A DNA stretch of 24,021 nt from Thiodiazotropha sp037384445 (GCA_037384445.1 JARRNY010000025.1:1-24021); one strand, 5' to 3'; shown: positions 1 to 8,962, numbered from the stretch's first letter. Program-made: numbers and translations. The notes: generated by a model not told the origin, from the sequence alone.

Positions 1-1644
1 GTGAAGGCCAAGCAATCCGGCATCCCGACCGTCAGCGGTCTCAATCAACTACCCGGCGACCAGGTAGTAACCCGCATCATTCAGGTCAAGAATGTCACCG
101 CCACCCAGCTGGTGCCGATCTTACGTCCCCTGATCCCCCAGGAGGGGCACCTGGCTGCTTACCCGGACACCAATGTCCTGATCATTTCTGACCGACGCCA
201 GAACGTGGACCGGTTACTGAAGATCATCGACAGCATCGATCAGGTGAGTGACAGCTCCATTGAAGTGGTCACCCTGCAGCACGCTTCAGCCACCGAAGTC
301 GTGCGTATTCTCAATGGCCTGCAGACCCCGGCTGCCAAAGCCGGCGGTAGCAGCAATAAGGTCAATTTGGTCGCCGACGAACGGACTAACAGTATATTGA
401 TCAGCGGCGACCCTACCTCGCGCCTTCGTTCAAAAGTGGTAATCGAGCATCTTGACACCCCCTTCGATAATGCGGGCAACGCGCAGGTGATCTACCTGAA
501 ATACGCCAATGCCAAAGATCTGGTAAGCGTACTGACCGGCGTCAGCGAAAGTATGGACAAAAGCAAGCAGGCGGGCGGTAAAGCAGCGGGCAAGCCTGAC
601 ATACCAATCAACATCCAGGCCGATGAAGCGGCTAATGCACTGATCATCACTGCCCCGCCGGATCAGTACCGCTCACTTGAAGCTATCATCCGCAAGCTCG
701 ACATCCGCCGCGCGCAAGTGCTGGTGGAGGCGATCATCGCAGAGGTCTCCTACGACAAGGCGAAAAAGCTTGGCGTACAGTGGATCGTCGACGGCACCCC
801 TGATGGCAGTGGACCTGTCGGAGTCATCAATCTGGGTTCACCATCAATCACCAGCTTAGCCACATCCATCGCATCCGGCGGATCTGTCAACCTGGGCTCC
901 GGCACCCTGATTGGCGGAGGTAAGTTCGACAGCAACAACGTCAACTTCGCTGCTCTGATTCAAGCTCTGGAGAGCGATACCAGCTCCAACATCCTCTCCA
1001 CTCCCAGCCTGATGACCCTGGACAACCAGGAGGCGGAGATCGTCATCGGTCAGAACGTACCCTTTATCACTGGTTCCTACTCCTCAACCGGAGGCACCAG
1101 CAGCTCCGTGAACCCCTTCCAGACGGTACAGCGCGAAGACGTAGGCTTGACCCTGCGGGTCAAGCCGCAAATCAACGAGGGCAACGCCGTCAAACTGGAG
1201 ATCGAGCAGGAGGTCTCCAGCATCGACGAGAGTGCCAGTGCCAGTGATATCATTACGAAAAAGCGCACCATCAAAACGGTTGTCATGGTGGAAGACGGCA
1301 ACACCATCGTGCTTGGAGGTCTGATCGACGAACAACTTCGGCAGACCGAGGATAAGGTTCCGATTCTGGGTGACGTACCTCTGCTAGGCGCCCTGTTCCG
1401 CGCCACTAGCACCACCAAAACCAAACGAAATCTGATGGTCTTCCTCCGGCCTGTCATCCTGCGCGATGCAGCTACCAACAGCCAAGTCGCTAGCTCGAAG
1501 TACAACTTCTTCCGAGCTCAGCAGATCGACATGAAACAGCAGGGGGTCAATCTGATGTCGGACGAGGTGACGCCGATCCTGCCAGCGCGCTTCAATGAAT
1601 TACCGCCGCCTTTCGACGGTCCGCCAGCGGTAGACATACCCTAG
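1..1644 (+). CDS. gspD: Type II secretion system secretin GspD (5'-truncated by window edge)
   Basis: Outer-membrane secretin of the type II secretion system, which forms the multimeric pore through which folded periplasmic proteins leave the cell. The visible 547 residues begin at or near the N1 domain. Three successive ring-building N-domains (N1–N3, roughly residues 20–240) are followed by the secretin beta-barrel domain (about 270–490), with the hallmark segments VPFITG, GLTLRVKPQI and VPILGDVPLLGALF. The C-terminus after about residue 505 is a short Pro-rich tail. Family members usually have about 650–700 residues with a signal peptide and N0 domain. These are missing, so the GTG at base 1 is almost certainly an internal codon and the gene starts outside the window. 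It is followed at 43 bases by gspE in the same direction, as in a gspDEF operon. Confidence 0.93.
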   Translation: MKAKQSGIPTVSGLNQLPGDQVVTRIIQVKNVTATQLVPILRPLIPQEGHLAAYPDTNVLIISDRRQNVDRLLKIIDSIDQVSDSSIEVVTLQHASATEVVRILNGLQTPAAKAGGSSNKVNLVADERTNSILISGDPTSRLRSKVVIEHLDTPFDNAGNAQVIYLKYANAKDLVSVLTGVSESMDKSKQAGGKAAGKPDIPINIQADEAANALIITAPPDQYRSLEAIIRKLDIRRAQVLVEAIIAEVSYDKAKKLGVQWIVDGTPDGSGPVGVINLGSPSITSLATSIASGGSVNLGSGTLIGGGKFDSNNVNFAALIQALESDTSSNILSTPSLMTLDNQEAEIVIGQNVPFITGSYSSTGGTSSSVNPFQTVQREDVGLTLRVKPQINEGNAVKLEIEQEVSSIDESASASDIITKKRTIKTVVMVEDGNTIVLGGLIDEQLRQTEDKVPILGDVPLLGALFRATSTTKTKRNLMVFLRPVILRDAATNSQVASSKYNFFRAQQIDMKQQGVNLMSDEVTPILPARFNELPPPFDGPPAVDIP

Positions 1645-1687
1645 CGGTCAGCTGACCTCCCACAGATACTAACGATTGACGCCAGAC

Positions 1688-3208
1688 ATGAGCGACGCCC
1701 CTCAGACAGAAGCCATGGAGTCCACAGCGCAGGCTATTGACGAGCAGCTACCCTATGCCTTTGCCCGCCGACACGGGCTGGTGGTGGTTACCGACGACAA
1801 AGGTGAGTCTCATCTACTGCACAAACCTGGCGTCCCCCTGACCATCTTCAGCGAAGTGCGCCGTTTGGTCGGCCGTTCCATGCCATTCCGGCAGGTTGAC
1901 CAGGAGACACTTGAGCGTCAGCTTTCGCAGATCTACGAAGCTGGTTCCAAACACTCCTCCCAAATCATGGAGACCATGGGAGACGACATCGATCTGGACC
2001 ATGCGGCCCGCGCTCTGAATCAACCGGAGGATCTGCTGGAGAGCGATGACGACGCGCCGATTATCCGCCTCATCAATGCCCTCTTCACGGAGGCGATCAA
2101 GGAGGAAGCCTCCGATATCCACATCGAGCCCTATGAGAACCGGATGGTCGTGCGGTTTCGTGTCGACGGTGTGCTGCGCGAGGTGCTGACGCCTCCACGC
2201 ACCGTAGCCCCCTTTCTGGTCTCCCGCATCAAGGTAATGGCCCAACTCGACATCGCCGAGAAACGCATTCCCCAGGACGGCCGCATCTCTCTTAAGGTGG
2301 GTAACCGGCCGGTCGACGTCCGTGTCTCCACCCTCCCCTCCAGCTATGGCGAGCGGGTCGTACTGCGACTGCTCGACAAACAGGCAGGGCGGCTCGATCT
2401 GGAACAACTGGGCATGTCACAGAAACTGCGTGAACTGATCGACCCAGGCATCATCAAGAGACCTCACGGCATCTTTCTGGTTACCGGACCCACAGGCTCG
2501 GGTAAGACCACCACCCTCTACGCAGCACTCAGCCGGCTCAATACCCAGAGTCGCAACATCGTGACGGTCGAAGATCCGATCGAATACTACCTGGACGGTA
2601 TCGGCCAAACCCAAGTCAACAACAAAGTCGACCTGACCTTTGCAAGGGGCCTTCGGGCGATCCTGCGCCAGGATCCCGATGTGGTGATGGTGGGTGAGAT
2701 TCGCGACCTTGAGACCGCACAGATTGCTGTACAGGCGAGTCTGACCGGCCATTTGGTCATGTCGAGCCTGCACACCAATACCGCCATCGGCAGCATTACC
2801 CGCTTACGTGACATGGGCGTGGAGCCTTTCCTGCTCTCCTCAAGTCTGGTCGGCGTACTCGCGCAGCGTCTGGTGCGAACACTCTGTCCTCACTGCAAGA
2901 CCCCGGCCCAGGCCAGCGAACGTGAACTGACCCTGCTGGAAAAACCACCTGGTACCGAATTGATGCTCTATTCCCCGGTCGGCTGCGACAAATGTCATGG
3001 TCATGGCTATATGGGACGTGCCGGTATCTATGAACTGATCACCATAGACGAGTCACTGCGCGACCTGATCCACCAGGGTGCAGGCGAGGGCGAAATGCTG
3101 CATCACGCCAGACAATTCAGCGACAGCATCCGCCATGACGGTATGCTCCGGGTCATCGAAGGGGTGACCACGATCGATGAGATTGTCCGCGTGACCCAGG
3201 AGGGGTAG
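1688..3208 (+). CDS. gspE: Type II secretion system ATPase GspE
   Basis: Cytoplasmic hexameric ATPase that drives pseudopilus assembly in type II secretion. From the ATG at 1688 it is 506 residues, the usual GspE size. Visible in order: an N1E-type N-terminal region, the SDIHIEP segment of the N2E domain (about residues 142–148), Walker A GPTGSGKTT (267–275), a Walker B region around DPDVVMVGEIRD (329–340) and a His-box region SSLHTN. A tetracysteine zinc site has Cys 400/403 and 433/436, which separates GspE from PilT-type ATPases. An in-frame TTG 12 bases upstream (1676) is possible, but ATG is preferred; neither has a strong Shine-Dalgarno sequence. The gene lies between gspD and gspF with only 6 bases before gspF, so co-transcription is likely. 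Confidence 0.95.
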   Translation: MSDAPQTEAMESTAQAIDEQLPYAFARRHGLVVVTDDKGESHLLHKPGVPLTIFSEVRRLVGRSMPFRQVDQETLERQLSQIYEAGSKHSSQIMETMGDDIDLDHAARALNQPEDLLESDDDAPIIRLINALFTEAIKEEASDIHIEPYENRMVVRFRVDGVLREVLTPPRTVAPFLVSRIKVMAQLDIAEKRIPQDGRISLKVGNRPVDVRVSTLPSSYGERVVLRLLDKQAGRLDLEQLGMSQKLRELIDPGIIKRPHGIFLVTGPTGSGKTTTLYAALSRLNTQSRNIVTVEDPIEYYLDGIGQTQVNNKVDLTFARGLRAILRQDPDVVMVGEIRDLETAQIAVQASLTGHLVMSSLHTNTAIGSITRLRDMGVEPFLLSSSLVGVLAQRLVRTLCPHCKTPAQASERELTLLEKPPGTELMLYSPVGCDKCHGHGYMGRAGIYELITIDESLRDLIHQGAGEGEMLHHARQFSDSIRHDGMLRVIEGVTTIDEIVRVTQEG

Positions 3209-3214
3209 ACCAGC

Positions 3215-4426
3215 GTGGACGCCTTCGAATATCTCGCCCTGGATTCCGCCGGTAAGGAGAAACGCGGTGTGCTGGAGGGAGACAGTCCCCGGCAGGTGCG
3301 GCAGCAACTGCGCGAATCGGGACTGTCGCCGCTCACCATCAACTCGGCCAGCGGCAAATCAACTGAGCATAAAAGCAGCCTGTTCCAGAAGCGTATCAAT
3401 GCTATGGAACTGGCTCTGCTCACCCGGCAAATGGCCACCCTCCTCCACTCCGGCCTGCCGTTGGAGCATGTGCTGCAAACCACTGCCCACCAGACCGATA
3501 AACGACATGTGGAACGCACCCTCCTGGCAGTCCGCGCCAAGGTATTGGAAGGCCGCAGTCTGGCCGACGGATTAAGTGAATTTCCCAAGACCTTCCCCGA
3601 ACTCTATATCCGCACTGTCGATTCCGGCGAGGAGTCTGGCCATCTGGATGTGGTGTTGGAACGCCTGGCCGATTACACCGAGCAACGTCAACAGCTGCGG
3701 CAAAAGACTATATTCGCCCTCTTCTATCCAGCCCTGCTGAGTATCGTCTCAGTGCTTATCGTTGGGGGCCTGCTGACCTTTATTGTGCCAGAGGTCACCC
3801 GGGTGTTTGAAGACATGTCAGCGGAGCTACCCTGGATAACCCGCGCCTTGATGGCTACCAGTGATGCCTTTCGATCTTACGGATTGTTCATTCTCCTGGG
3901 TGTGGTGGTGCTGGTGATCTTTCTCAGCTCTTTGCTAAGACGCCCCGGTCCAAAATTTGCCTGGCACCGCATACAACTGCGCCTGCCTCTGATGGGCCGA
4001 CTGGTCCGCACAGCCAATGCCGCCCGCTTCTCCCGAACTCTGAGCATCATGGCCGCCAGCAGCGTACCGATTCTGGATGCTCTCAAAATCGCCTCCCAAG
4101 TACTGACCAATCTGCCCATGCGACAGGCTGTGGAGGAGGCGGCGGCCAAGGTGCGCGAAGGTACGAGCTTGTATCGAGCCTTGGAGAAGACCGGTTACTT
4201 TCCGCCCATGACGCTCAGTTTGCTCGCCAGCGGTGAGGCCAGCGGCAATCTGGAGGGGATGCTTGAGCGTTCTGCCGATATCCAGGAGCGAGAGATCGAG
4301 ACTCTGGTCTCCACCATCAACGGGCTGTTTGAGCCCATTCTCATTCTGGTCATGGGTGGTATTGTGTTGGTCATCGTTATGGCCATACTGCTACCTATAT
4401 TCGACCTCAACCAATTGATAGGCTGA
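3215..4426 (+). CDS. gspF: Type II secretion inner-membrane platform protein GspF
   Basis: Polytopic inner-membrane platform protein that couples the GspE ATPase to pseudopilus assembly. It has 403 residues, full length for the family. It opens with the typical FEYLALDSAGKEKRGVLEGD N-terminus. Two homologous T2SSF cytoplasmic domains (roughly 65–190 and 265–390) are linked by hydrophobic spans near 165–190, 220–240 and 370–395. The start is GTG at 3215, supported by an AGGAGG-type ribosome site that overlaps the end of gspE. No gspG/H/I/J/K genes follow; the next gene is a small lipoprotein and then the strand changes, so the rest of the secretion system must be encoded elsewhere. Confidence 0.94.
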   Translation: MDAFEYLALDSAGKEKRGVLEGDSPRQVRQQLRESGLSPLTINSASGKSTEHKSSLFQKRINAMELALLTRQMATLLHSGLPLEHVLQTTAHQTDKRHVERTLLAVRAKVLEGRSLADGLSEFPKTFPELYIRTVDSGEESGHLDVVLERLADYTEQRQQLRQKTIFALFYPALLSIVSVLIVGGLLTFIVPEVTRVFEDMSAELPWITRALMATSDAFRSYGLFILLGVVVLVIFLSSLLRRPGPKFAWHRIQLRLPLMGRLVRTANAARFSRTLSIMAASSVPILDALKIASQVLTNLPMRQAVEEAAAKVREGTSLYRALEKTGYFPPMTLSLLASGEASGNLEGMLERSADIQEREIETLVSTINGLFEPILILVMGGIVLVIVMAILLPIFDLNQLIG

Positions 4427-4431
4427 CACTC

Positions 4432-4773
4432 ATGCGCGGCAAGCACATACAACGACGTTCTTTTTTCCCTCTTGCGGCATTGCTGGCGCTCCTGATCCTG
4501 ACAGGTTGCTCCACTACACCGAACGAGGATCGGCCACAGGATCCTGCAACCGTCATGCAGGAGGCTCACAGGGCCTATGCCGCAAAAGAGTACAAGAAGG
4601 TGTTTCAGCTGGTTTTTCCACTCGCTGCCACAGGCAACGCTCAGGCGCAATACACCCTCGGCTATCTCTATTTTCACGGTCTTGGTGTAGAAAAAAGCGA
4701 ATCCCAGGCGATGAACTGGATTCAGCGTGCTGCTGCTCAGGGCAACCAGAAGGCACTGCAGGCATTAAAATAG
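4432..4773 (+). CDS. Small Sel1-repeat lipoprotein
   Basis: A 113-residue predicted lipoprotein. It has a basic N-terminus, a hydrophobic stretch and an LTGC lipobox, so Cys26 would be the lipidated residue after signal peptidase II cleavage. The mature part is a low-complexity linker followed by a helical repeat region. Its last about 45 residues fit a Sel1/TPR-like repeat (AQAQYTLGYLYFHGLGVEKS, then WIQRAAAQGNQKAL). It starts 5 bases after the gspF stop, so it is probably the last gene of the gspDEF transcript. Sel1 proteins usually mediate protein contacts; a role as a secretion-system accessory (a pilotin or assembly factor) is suggested only by position. It is unrelated in sequence to the known GspS pilotins that I can recall. 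Confidence 0.82.
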   Translation: MRGKHIQRRSFFPLAALLALLILTGCSTTPNEDRPQDPATVMQEAHRAYAAKEYKKVFQLVFPLAATGNAQAQYTLGYLYFHGLGVEKSESQAMNWIQRAAAQGNQKALQALK

Positions 4774-4800
4774 CCGCCACGATCGAATCTCAGGCAGAGA

Positions 4801-4849
4801 TGATCACGGCAGGACAGAATAGCGCGTAATTGCCTGTCCTGCTTGATCA
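4801..4849. terminator. Hairpin between convergent transcription units
   Basis: A 9-bp perfect inverted repeat GCAGGACAG (4809–4817) / CTGTCCTGC (4834–4842) is flanked on both sides by TGATCA (4801–4806, 4844–4849), which can extend the stem. It lies between the convergent lipoprotein and glycosyltransferase genes and overlaps the stop codon of the latter. There is no clear U-tract on either strand, so it is at best a weak bidirectional terminator or an mRNA 3'-end stabiliser. Confidence 0.45.
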
Positions 4850-5605
4850 GGCGATTGCTTTGTTGAAGCCCAGAAGAGACTTCAGCAACATCCAGATAAA
4901 GCTGACGTTGGTAAAAAGGTAACGCTTCCAGAGCCTGCCTGGCTCCTGCTTGACCCGATAGAGCCACTCCAGCCCCAGCTTTTGCCAACGTTCCGGCGCC
5001 CGCTCCACCTTACCCGCATAGACATCGAACGAGCCGCCCACGCCATGGCAGACAGCCACGTCCATATGGGCCATCCACTTGGCGAGAAAACGTTCCTTTT
5101 TCGGTGAGGTCATCGCCACCAGCAGGATATCCGCCTTCGAGGCTTTGATCTGATCGGCAATTCCCTGTGCCTCTTCATCAGTAAAGTAGCCATGGTGGCG
5201 ACCGGCAAGAGTCAGCCCTGGATAGTCACTGGCCAGATTTTCCTCAACGGTTTTGGATATCTCCTCGGTTGCCCCAAGACAGAAGACCCGATAGCCCCGC
5301 TCGTTGCCCCTTTCGAACATACCAAACATGAGATCGATGCCGGCAACACGCTCAGGCAGTGGTCTACGCAAAAGCTTGCTAGCCCAGACCACTGCGGCAC
5401 CATCAGCCAGAATAATATCGGAAGAAAGCACGGCTTCCCGAAGCTCAGGATCCTTATCCATATTGACAACTTTGGCAGCGTTGACCACGCCGATCTGCAA
5501 CGACTTGCGCTCCTTTATCACATCATCCACCAGATCGAGCGTTTGTCCCATAGTCATGGCCTCAATCGGGATGCCGAAGAGATTGACGGTTTCGTGTTGC
5601 TGCAT
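4847..5605 (-). CDS. WecG/TagA/CpsF-family glycosyltransferase (GT26)
   Basis: A 252-residue glycosyltransferase of the WecG/TagA/CpsF (GT26) family. These enzymes add the second sugar, often N-acetylmannosamine(uronic acid) or a related residue, to a polyprenyl-diphosphate-linked sugar at the inner face of the membrane. Visible family signatures are VNAAKVV (41–47), the ADGAAVVWASKLL segment with the likely catalytic Asp68, AMTSPKKE (164–171) and the C-terminal block ERAPERWQKLGLEWLYRVKQ. The start ATG at 5605 has a strong AGGGGAAGG ribosome site. It lies 27 bases downstream of the sugar-phosphate transferase gene, which would make its lipid-linked acceptor, so the pair plausibly carries out the first two steps of an exopolysaccharide. 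The exact sugar cannot be read from sequence. Confidence 0.9.
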   Translation of the reverse strand: MQQHETVNLFGIPIEAMTMGQTLDLVDDVIKERKSLQIGVVNAAKVVNMDKDPELREAVLSSDIILADGAAVVWASKLLRRPLPERVAGIDLMFGMFERGNERGYRVFCLGATEEISKTVEENLASDYPGLTLAGRHHGYFTDEEAQGIADQIKASKADILLVAMTSPKKERFLAKWMAHMDVAVCHGVGGSFDVYAGKVERAPERWQKLGLEWLYRVKQEPGRLWKRYLFTNVSFIWMLLKSLLGFNKAIA

Positions 5606-5632
5606 AGCCTTCCCCTTTACGATCGATGCAAA

Positions 5633-7066
5633 TCAGACAGCTCCGCTGCCCTTCAAAACGACTGGAATGGTCTTGAACAGTATCTTGAGATCCATCCAGA
5701 GGTTCCATTCATCGATATATTTTAGATCGAGCTCCAGCCACCTTTCGAAGGAGAGATTGCTGCGCCCGGAAATCTGCCAGATACAGGTCAGCCCCGGCTT
5801 TACACTGAAACGCTTGCGTTGAATACCCCGATCAAAGAGTTCCACATCCCGCTGCGACATGGGACGGGGACCGACGAGACTCATGTGCCCACGGATTACA
5901 TTGAGCAGTTGCGGCAACTCATCAAGACTGGTTTTCCTGATGAATCGACCAACCCGAGTGATACGAGGATCATGGGCGATTTTAAAATTCGGCCCCTCTG
6001 CCTCGTTGAGATGTTCGATCTCTTTGAGCTTGGCTTCCGCATCCACCACCATGGAACGGAACTTCAACATGGGAAAGAGGCGTTTTCTCAGGCCCACACG
6101 CTCCTGGACAAAAAAGATCGGACCGCCATCGTCTAGTTTAATTGCCAAGGCAATCAACCCCATGATAGGCAGTATCAGTGGCATCGCGCCAAGGACCAGG
6201 ATCAGGTCCATCAACCTTTTCACAAGAAGATTCGACTCATTCTGAGCGACTGGGTCAAATGTCAGCAGAGGAATACCATCCATCTCCACCATGCGCATCC
6301 GCGCAACTTGGAGATCGAAAACATCAGCCATAAAGCGAAATCTGACGCCCTGTTCCTCGCAGGCACTAACGATCTCTTCCATATAACTTAGACTGCTACG
6401 GGGGACGGCAAGAATGACTTCATCGACGACCTGGCTTGTCAGCACTTGTTCGATTTCATGTACTGTACCGAGCACTTCTCCATTCAATATCGAATTCCCA
6501 ACGTGCTCAACATCTGTATCCAGATAGCCGAGTACATGGATACCCCATTCGTTATGTCGATTGAGCATGTCGGTCAGATGCTTTGCCCGTTGTCCTGTGC
6601 CGATTATCAATACCTTGAGATAGTTCTCTCCCTTTTGCACTGATCTTCGAAAATACCACCAGATCAGGCTCCCACGCACGAACACCATGACAAGGATACT
6701 GAGCACAACATACTGAATCAGGAAACTGCGGCTGACAAAATCAACTTGCAGGAAGAAAAGAATGACGACCAGCGTGGCAAGACTGATCAGATAGGCTTTA
6801 CCAACTATGTAGGTGTATTTAACCAGGGATACAACGCGCAAACCTCGGTAGGCGCCAAATCTATTCAGTAAGAAACCAAGCGGGACACCAAGGATAATCA
6901 ACAATGCCACATAGGCAGGCAGGGTAGTACTGCCAGTAACCAAGCCAAAATACTCATGCGTCCGATAGAGAACAAGCAACACAAGCAGTGACAAGAGGAT
7001 ATCCAGCAGGAATAGCAACCTACTGATTTCCCGTGATTTTTCGTCAAATAAATAGCCAGAACTCAT
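5633..7066 (-). CDS. Exopolysaccharide polyprenyl glycosylphosphotransferase (WcaJ/WbaP type)
   Basis: An initiating sugar-1-phosphate transferase (477 residues) that moves a sugar phosphate from a nucleotide sugar to undecaprenyl phosphate. The N-terminal about 130 residues contain four or five hydrophobic segments. Residues about 150–265 form a Rossmann-like nucleotide-binding domain (KVLIIGTGQRAKHL). A further membrane segment near 285–310 precedes the catalytic Bac_transf domain, with KFRSM, FIRKTSLDELPQLLNVIRG, SLVGPRPM and KPGLTCIWQISGRS. This is the layout of the exopolysaccharide biosynthesis polyprenyl glycosylphosphotransferase family. The start ATG at 7066 follows a GGAAG ribosome site. 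It is the first gene of a two-gene unit with the GT26 enzyme; no flippase, polymerase or other glycosyltransferase is visible nearby. Confidence 0.92.
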   Translation of the reverse strand: MSSGYLFDEKSREISRLLFLLDILLSLLVLLVLYRTHEYFGLVTGSTTLPAYVALLIILGVPLGFLLNRFGAYRGLRVVSLVKYTYIVGKAYLISLATLVVILFFLQVDFVSRSFLIQYVVLSILVMVFVRGSLIWWYFRRSVQKGENYLKVLIIGTGQRAKHLTDMLNRHNEWGIHVLGYLDTDVEHVGNSILNGEVLGTVHEIEQVLTSQVVDEVILAVPRSSLSYMEEIVSACEEQGVRFRFMADVFDLQVARMRMVEMDGIPLLTFDPVAQNESNLLVKRLMDLILVLGAMPLILPIMGLIALAIKLDDGGPIFFVQERVGLRKRLFPMLKFRSMVVDAEAKLKEIEHLNEAEGPNFKIAHDPRITRVGRFIRKTSLDELPQLLNVIRGHMSLVGPRPMSQRDVELFDRGIQRKRFSVKPGLTCIWQISGRSNLSFERWLELDLKYIDEWNLWMDLKILFKTIPVVLKGSGAV

Positions 7067-7178
7067 GAAACTTCCAATGTGCCGGTCGGTGATAGCTTAT
7101 TGTAGAACACTCAAGCTCAACTCAGCGGCAGACTCGCTTGAACCTTTACAACGCAGATTTCCTTCAACAATCTCTTGT

Positions 7179-8564
7179 TTAGATAACTTTCGAAAAACTC
7201 CCTCTCGCGGCCTGCGAATTGAGATAGGCATCGAACTGCATGCAGATGTTGCGGATCAACAGACGGCCTTTGGGTTTGACCTCGATAGACTGATCTCCAA
7301 TCGCCACCAAACCATCTTCCTGCATGCTGCCCAGTCGATTCAACTCATCGGCGAAGTAGGTGCGAAACTCGATTCCCCATTCGGCCTCGATGGAGTCCAT
7401 CTTAAGGGAAAAGTGGCAAATCAACCGGGTAATCACATCGCGACGGATCTGGTCGTCCCGGGTCAGTTCTATGCCCTTGTAAATCGGCAGATGGCCGCTA
7501 TCAATCTGTTGATAGTATTCGTCGAGTGAGCGCATATTCTGGGCATAGCTGGGACCCACCATGCCAATCGAGGTGGCACCCAAGCCAATCAGATCGCAAT
7601 CGGAGTGGGTCGAGTAGCCCTGGAAGTTCCGGTACAAGGTACCATTCTCCTGCGCCTTCACCAGTTCGTCTCCGGGTTTTGCGAAGTGGTCCATACCGAT
7701 GTAAACGTAGCCAGCCGATGAGAGTTTATCGATGGTCATCTGCAGGATATCCAGCTTTTCCTGGGGCGGTGGCAGCTCATCATCGTTGATACGTCGCTGC
7801 GGTTTGAAGCGCTCTGGCAGATGGGCATAGTTGAAGACCGAAAGTCGATCCGGATCGACCTCCAGTATCTGATCCAGCGTCGAGGCAAAGCTCTCAACAC
7901 TCTGGAACGGCAAGCCATAGATCAGATCTATGCTCATGGAGCGGAAACCCTCGTCCCTGGCTGCCTGCAGCACAGACAGAGTCTCCTGCTTGGTCTGAAT
8001 ACGATTGACTGCCTTCTGTACCCGCTCATCGAAATCCTGCACACCGAGACTCATGCGATTGAACCCAAGCTCCCGTAGCAGCTTGACGGTGTCACCTTTG
8101 GCCTCTCTGGGGTCGATTTCGATTGAATACTCACCACTGTCATCGTCCAGCAGGGTGAAATACTTACGTGTCTGCGCCACCAGCTCACGCATTTCTGCAT
8201 GGCTGATGAAGGTTGGTGTGCCACCTCCCCAGTGCAGTTGGGTCACCACCCGCGAGGGGTCGATCAGCGCCGACTGCATGCGAAGCTCTTCATAGACCCG
8301 GCGCAAATAGTCGGCCGCCATACTGCGATCCTTGGTGGCCACTTTGTTGCAGGCGCAGTAGAAGCAGATGGTGTCGCAAAAAGGTATATGGAAGTAGAGA
8401 GAGAGTGGACTGCCGCTTTCATTGCTTTCGCTTAAGACGCGCTTGTAAGCCGCCTCATCGAATCCCTCATGAAACTGTACCGCAGTAGGATAAGAGGTAT
8501 AACGCGGACCACTTTGGTCATATTTGGATATCAATCCAAGGTCAAATAGGGTTGTATGGTCCAT
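7179..8564 (-). CDS. hemN: Oxygen-independent coproporphyrinogen III oxidase (radical SAM)
   Basis: Radical SAM enzyme that decarboxylates coproporphyrinogen III to protoporphyrinogen IX without oxygen in heme (or bacteriochlorophyll) synthesis. It has 461 residues, close to E. coli HemN. The N-terminus contains the substrate region SGPRYTSYPTA (18–28) and the cluster motif with Cys63, Cys67, Cys70 and Cys72 in PFCDTICFYCACN; the fourth cysteine marks true HemN. It also has GGGTPTF and a full HemN C-terminal domain ending MQFDAYL. Genuine HemN rather than HemW is supported by the length and these motifs. It is the last gene of the iscR–prmB–orf105–hemN run, 42 bases after orf105. I see no convincing FNR box in the gap directly in front of it. 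Confidence 0.95.
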   Translation of the reverse strand: MDHTTLFDLGLISKYDQSGPRYTSYPTAVQFHEGFDEAAYKRVLSESNESGSPLSLYFHIPFCDTICFYCACNKVATKDRSMAADYLRRVYEELRMQSALIDPSRVVTQLHWGGGTPTFISHAEMRELVAQTRKYFTLLDDDSGEYSIEIDPREAKGDTVKLLRELGFNRMSLGVQDFDERVQKAVNRIQTKQETLSVLQAARDEGFRSMSIDLIYGLPFQSVESFASTLDQILEVDPDRLSVFNYAHLPERFKPQRRINDDELPPPQEKLDILQMTIDKLSSAGYVYIGMDHFAKPGDELVKAQENGTLYRNFQGYSTHSDCDLIGLGATSIGMVGPSYAQNMRSLDEYYQQIDSGHLPIYKGIELTRDDQIRRDVITRLICHFSLKMDSIEAEWGIEFRTYFADELNRLGSMQEDGLVAIGDQSIEVKPKGRLLIRNICMQFDAYLNSQAARGSFSKVI

Positions 8565-8606
8565 AGGCTCTCTCTGGGCTAGGGAAGCGATACGCTGAAT
8601 GTCGCA

Positions 8607-8924
8607 TCAGTCTGCATCGACATCGATACCTTTACGATGGGTTTCATTGATCTGTCGTAACAGGATGGCGAAAGGGATATCGTCGCCGTGACGATTGACC
8701 AGTTCCATGAAGGGGAGGTCTTCACGGCCAAAATTATACTCGCCTTCAATCATTGACTGCTGCAGGGCCTTTATACCCTGTTCAAGAGGCTCGAGAAACG
8801 ACGGGTAGCGTCCGATCTCATCCATTTGGAAATCATAGCAGTCGCGTAGGTCATCCACTTCGAAGACGGCCTGCTTGATCCATTCAACATATTCGTCAGC
8901 ACTACGGGCTCTCTGTAGACTCAT
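8607..8924 (-). CDS. Conserved-looking 105-aa protein of unknown function
   Basis: I do not recognise this protein. It is 105 residues, acidic, without signal peptide or membrane segment, and predicted mostly helical (YVEWIKQAVFEVDDLRDCYD; PLEQGIKALQQSM; FAILLRQINETH). The composition (many Asp/Glu, scattered Tyr/Phe, one Cys) is that of a small folded cytoplasmic protein rather than a random frame. Coding is supported by tight placement between prmB (38 bases) and hemN (42 bases) on the same strand and by the absence of any alternative long frame on that strand. The ribosome site is weak. A role linked to heme or iron-sulfur metabolism is only suggested by its neighbours. Confidence 0.75.
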   Translation of the reverse strand: MSLQRARSADEYVEWIKQAVFEVDDLRDCYDFQMDEIGRYPSFLEPLEQGIKALQQSMIEGEYNFGREDLPFMELVNRHGDDIPFAILLRQINETHRKGIDVDAD

Positions 8925-8962
8925 GGGGTGACATACCTGTTATTCAATTGCCGGTGTCCAAT

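Noticed and set aside
1..3. GTG at base 1 as the gspD start codon
   Set aside because: The frame is open to the window edge and the signal peptide and N0 domain are missing, so it is an internal codon.
1077..1505. 142-codon minus-strand frame inside gspD
   Set aside because: Antisense shadow of a strongly conserved gene, with no domain or ribosome site.
1814..2407. 197-codon minus-strand frame inside gspE
   Set aside because: Antisense shadow of a gene with intact catalytic motifs; codon-phase effect of GC-rich coding DNA.
8565..8606. FNR box in front of hemN
   Set aside because: No TTGAT-N4-ATCAA-like dyad is present in this gap or in the orf105–prmB gap.
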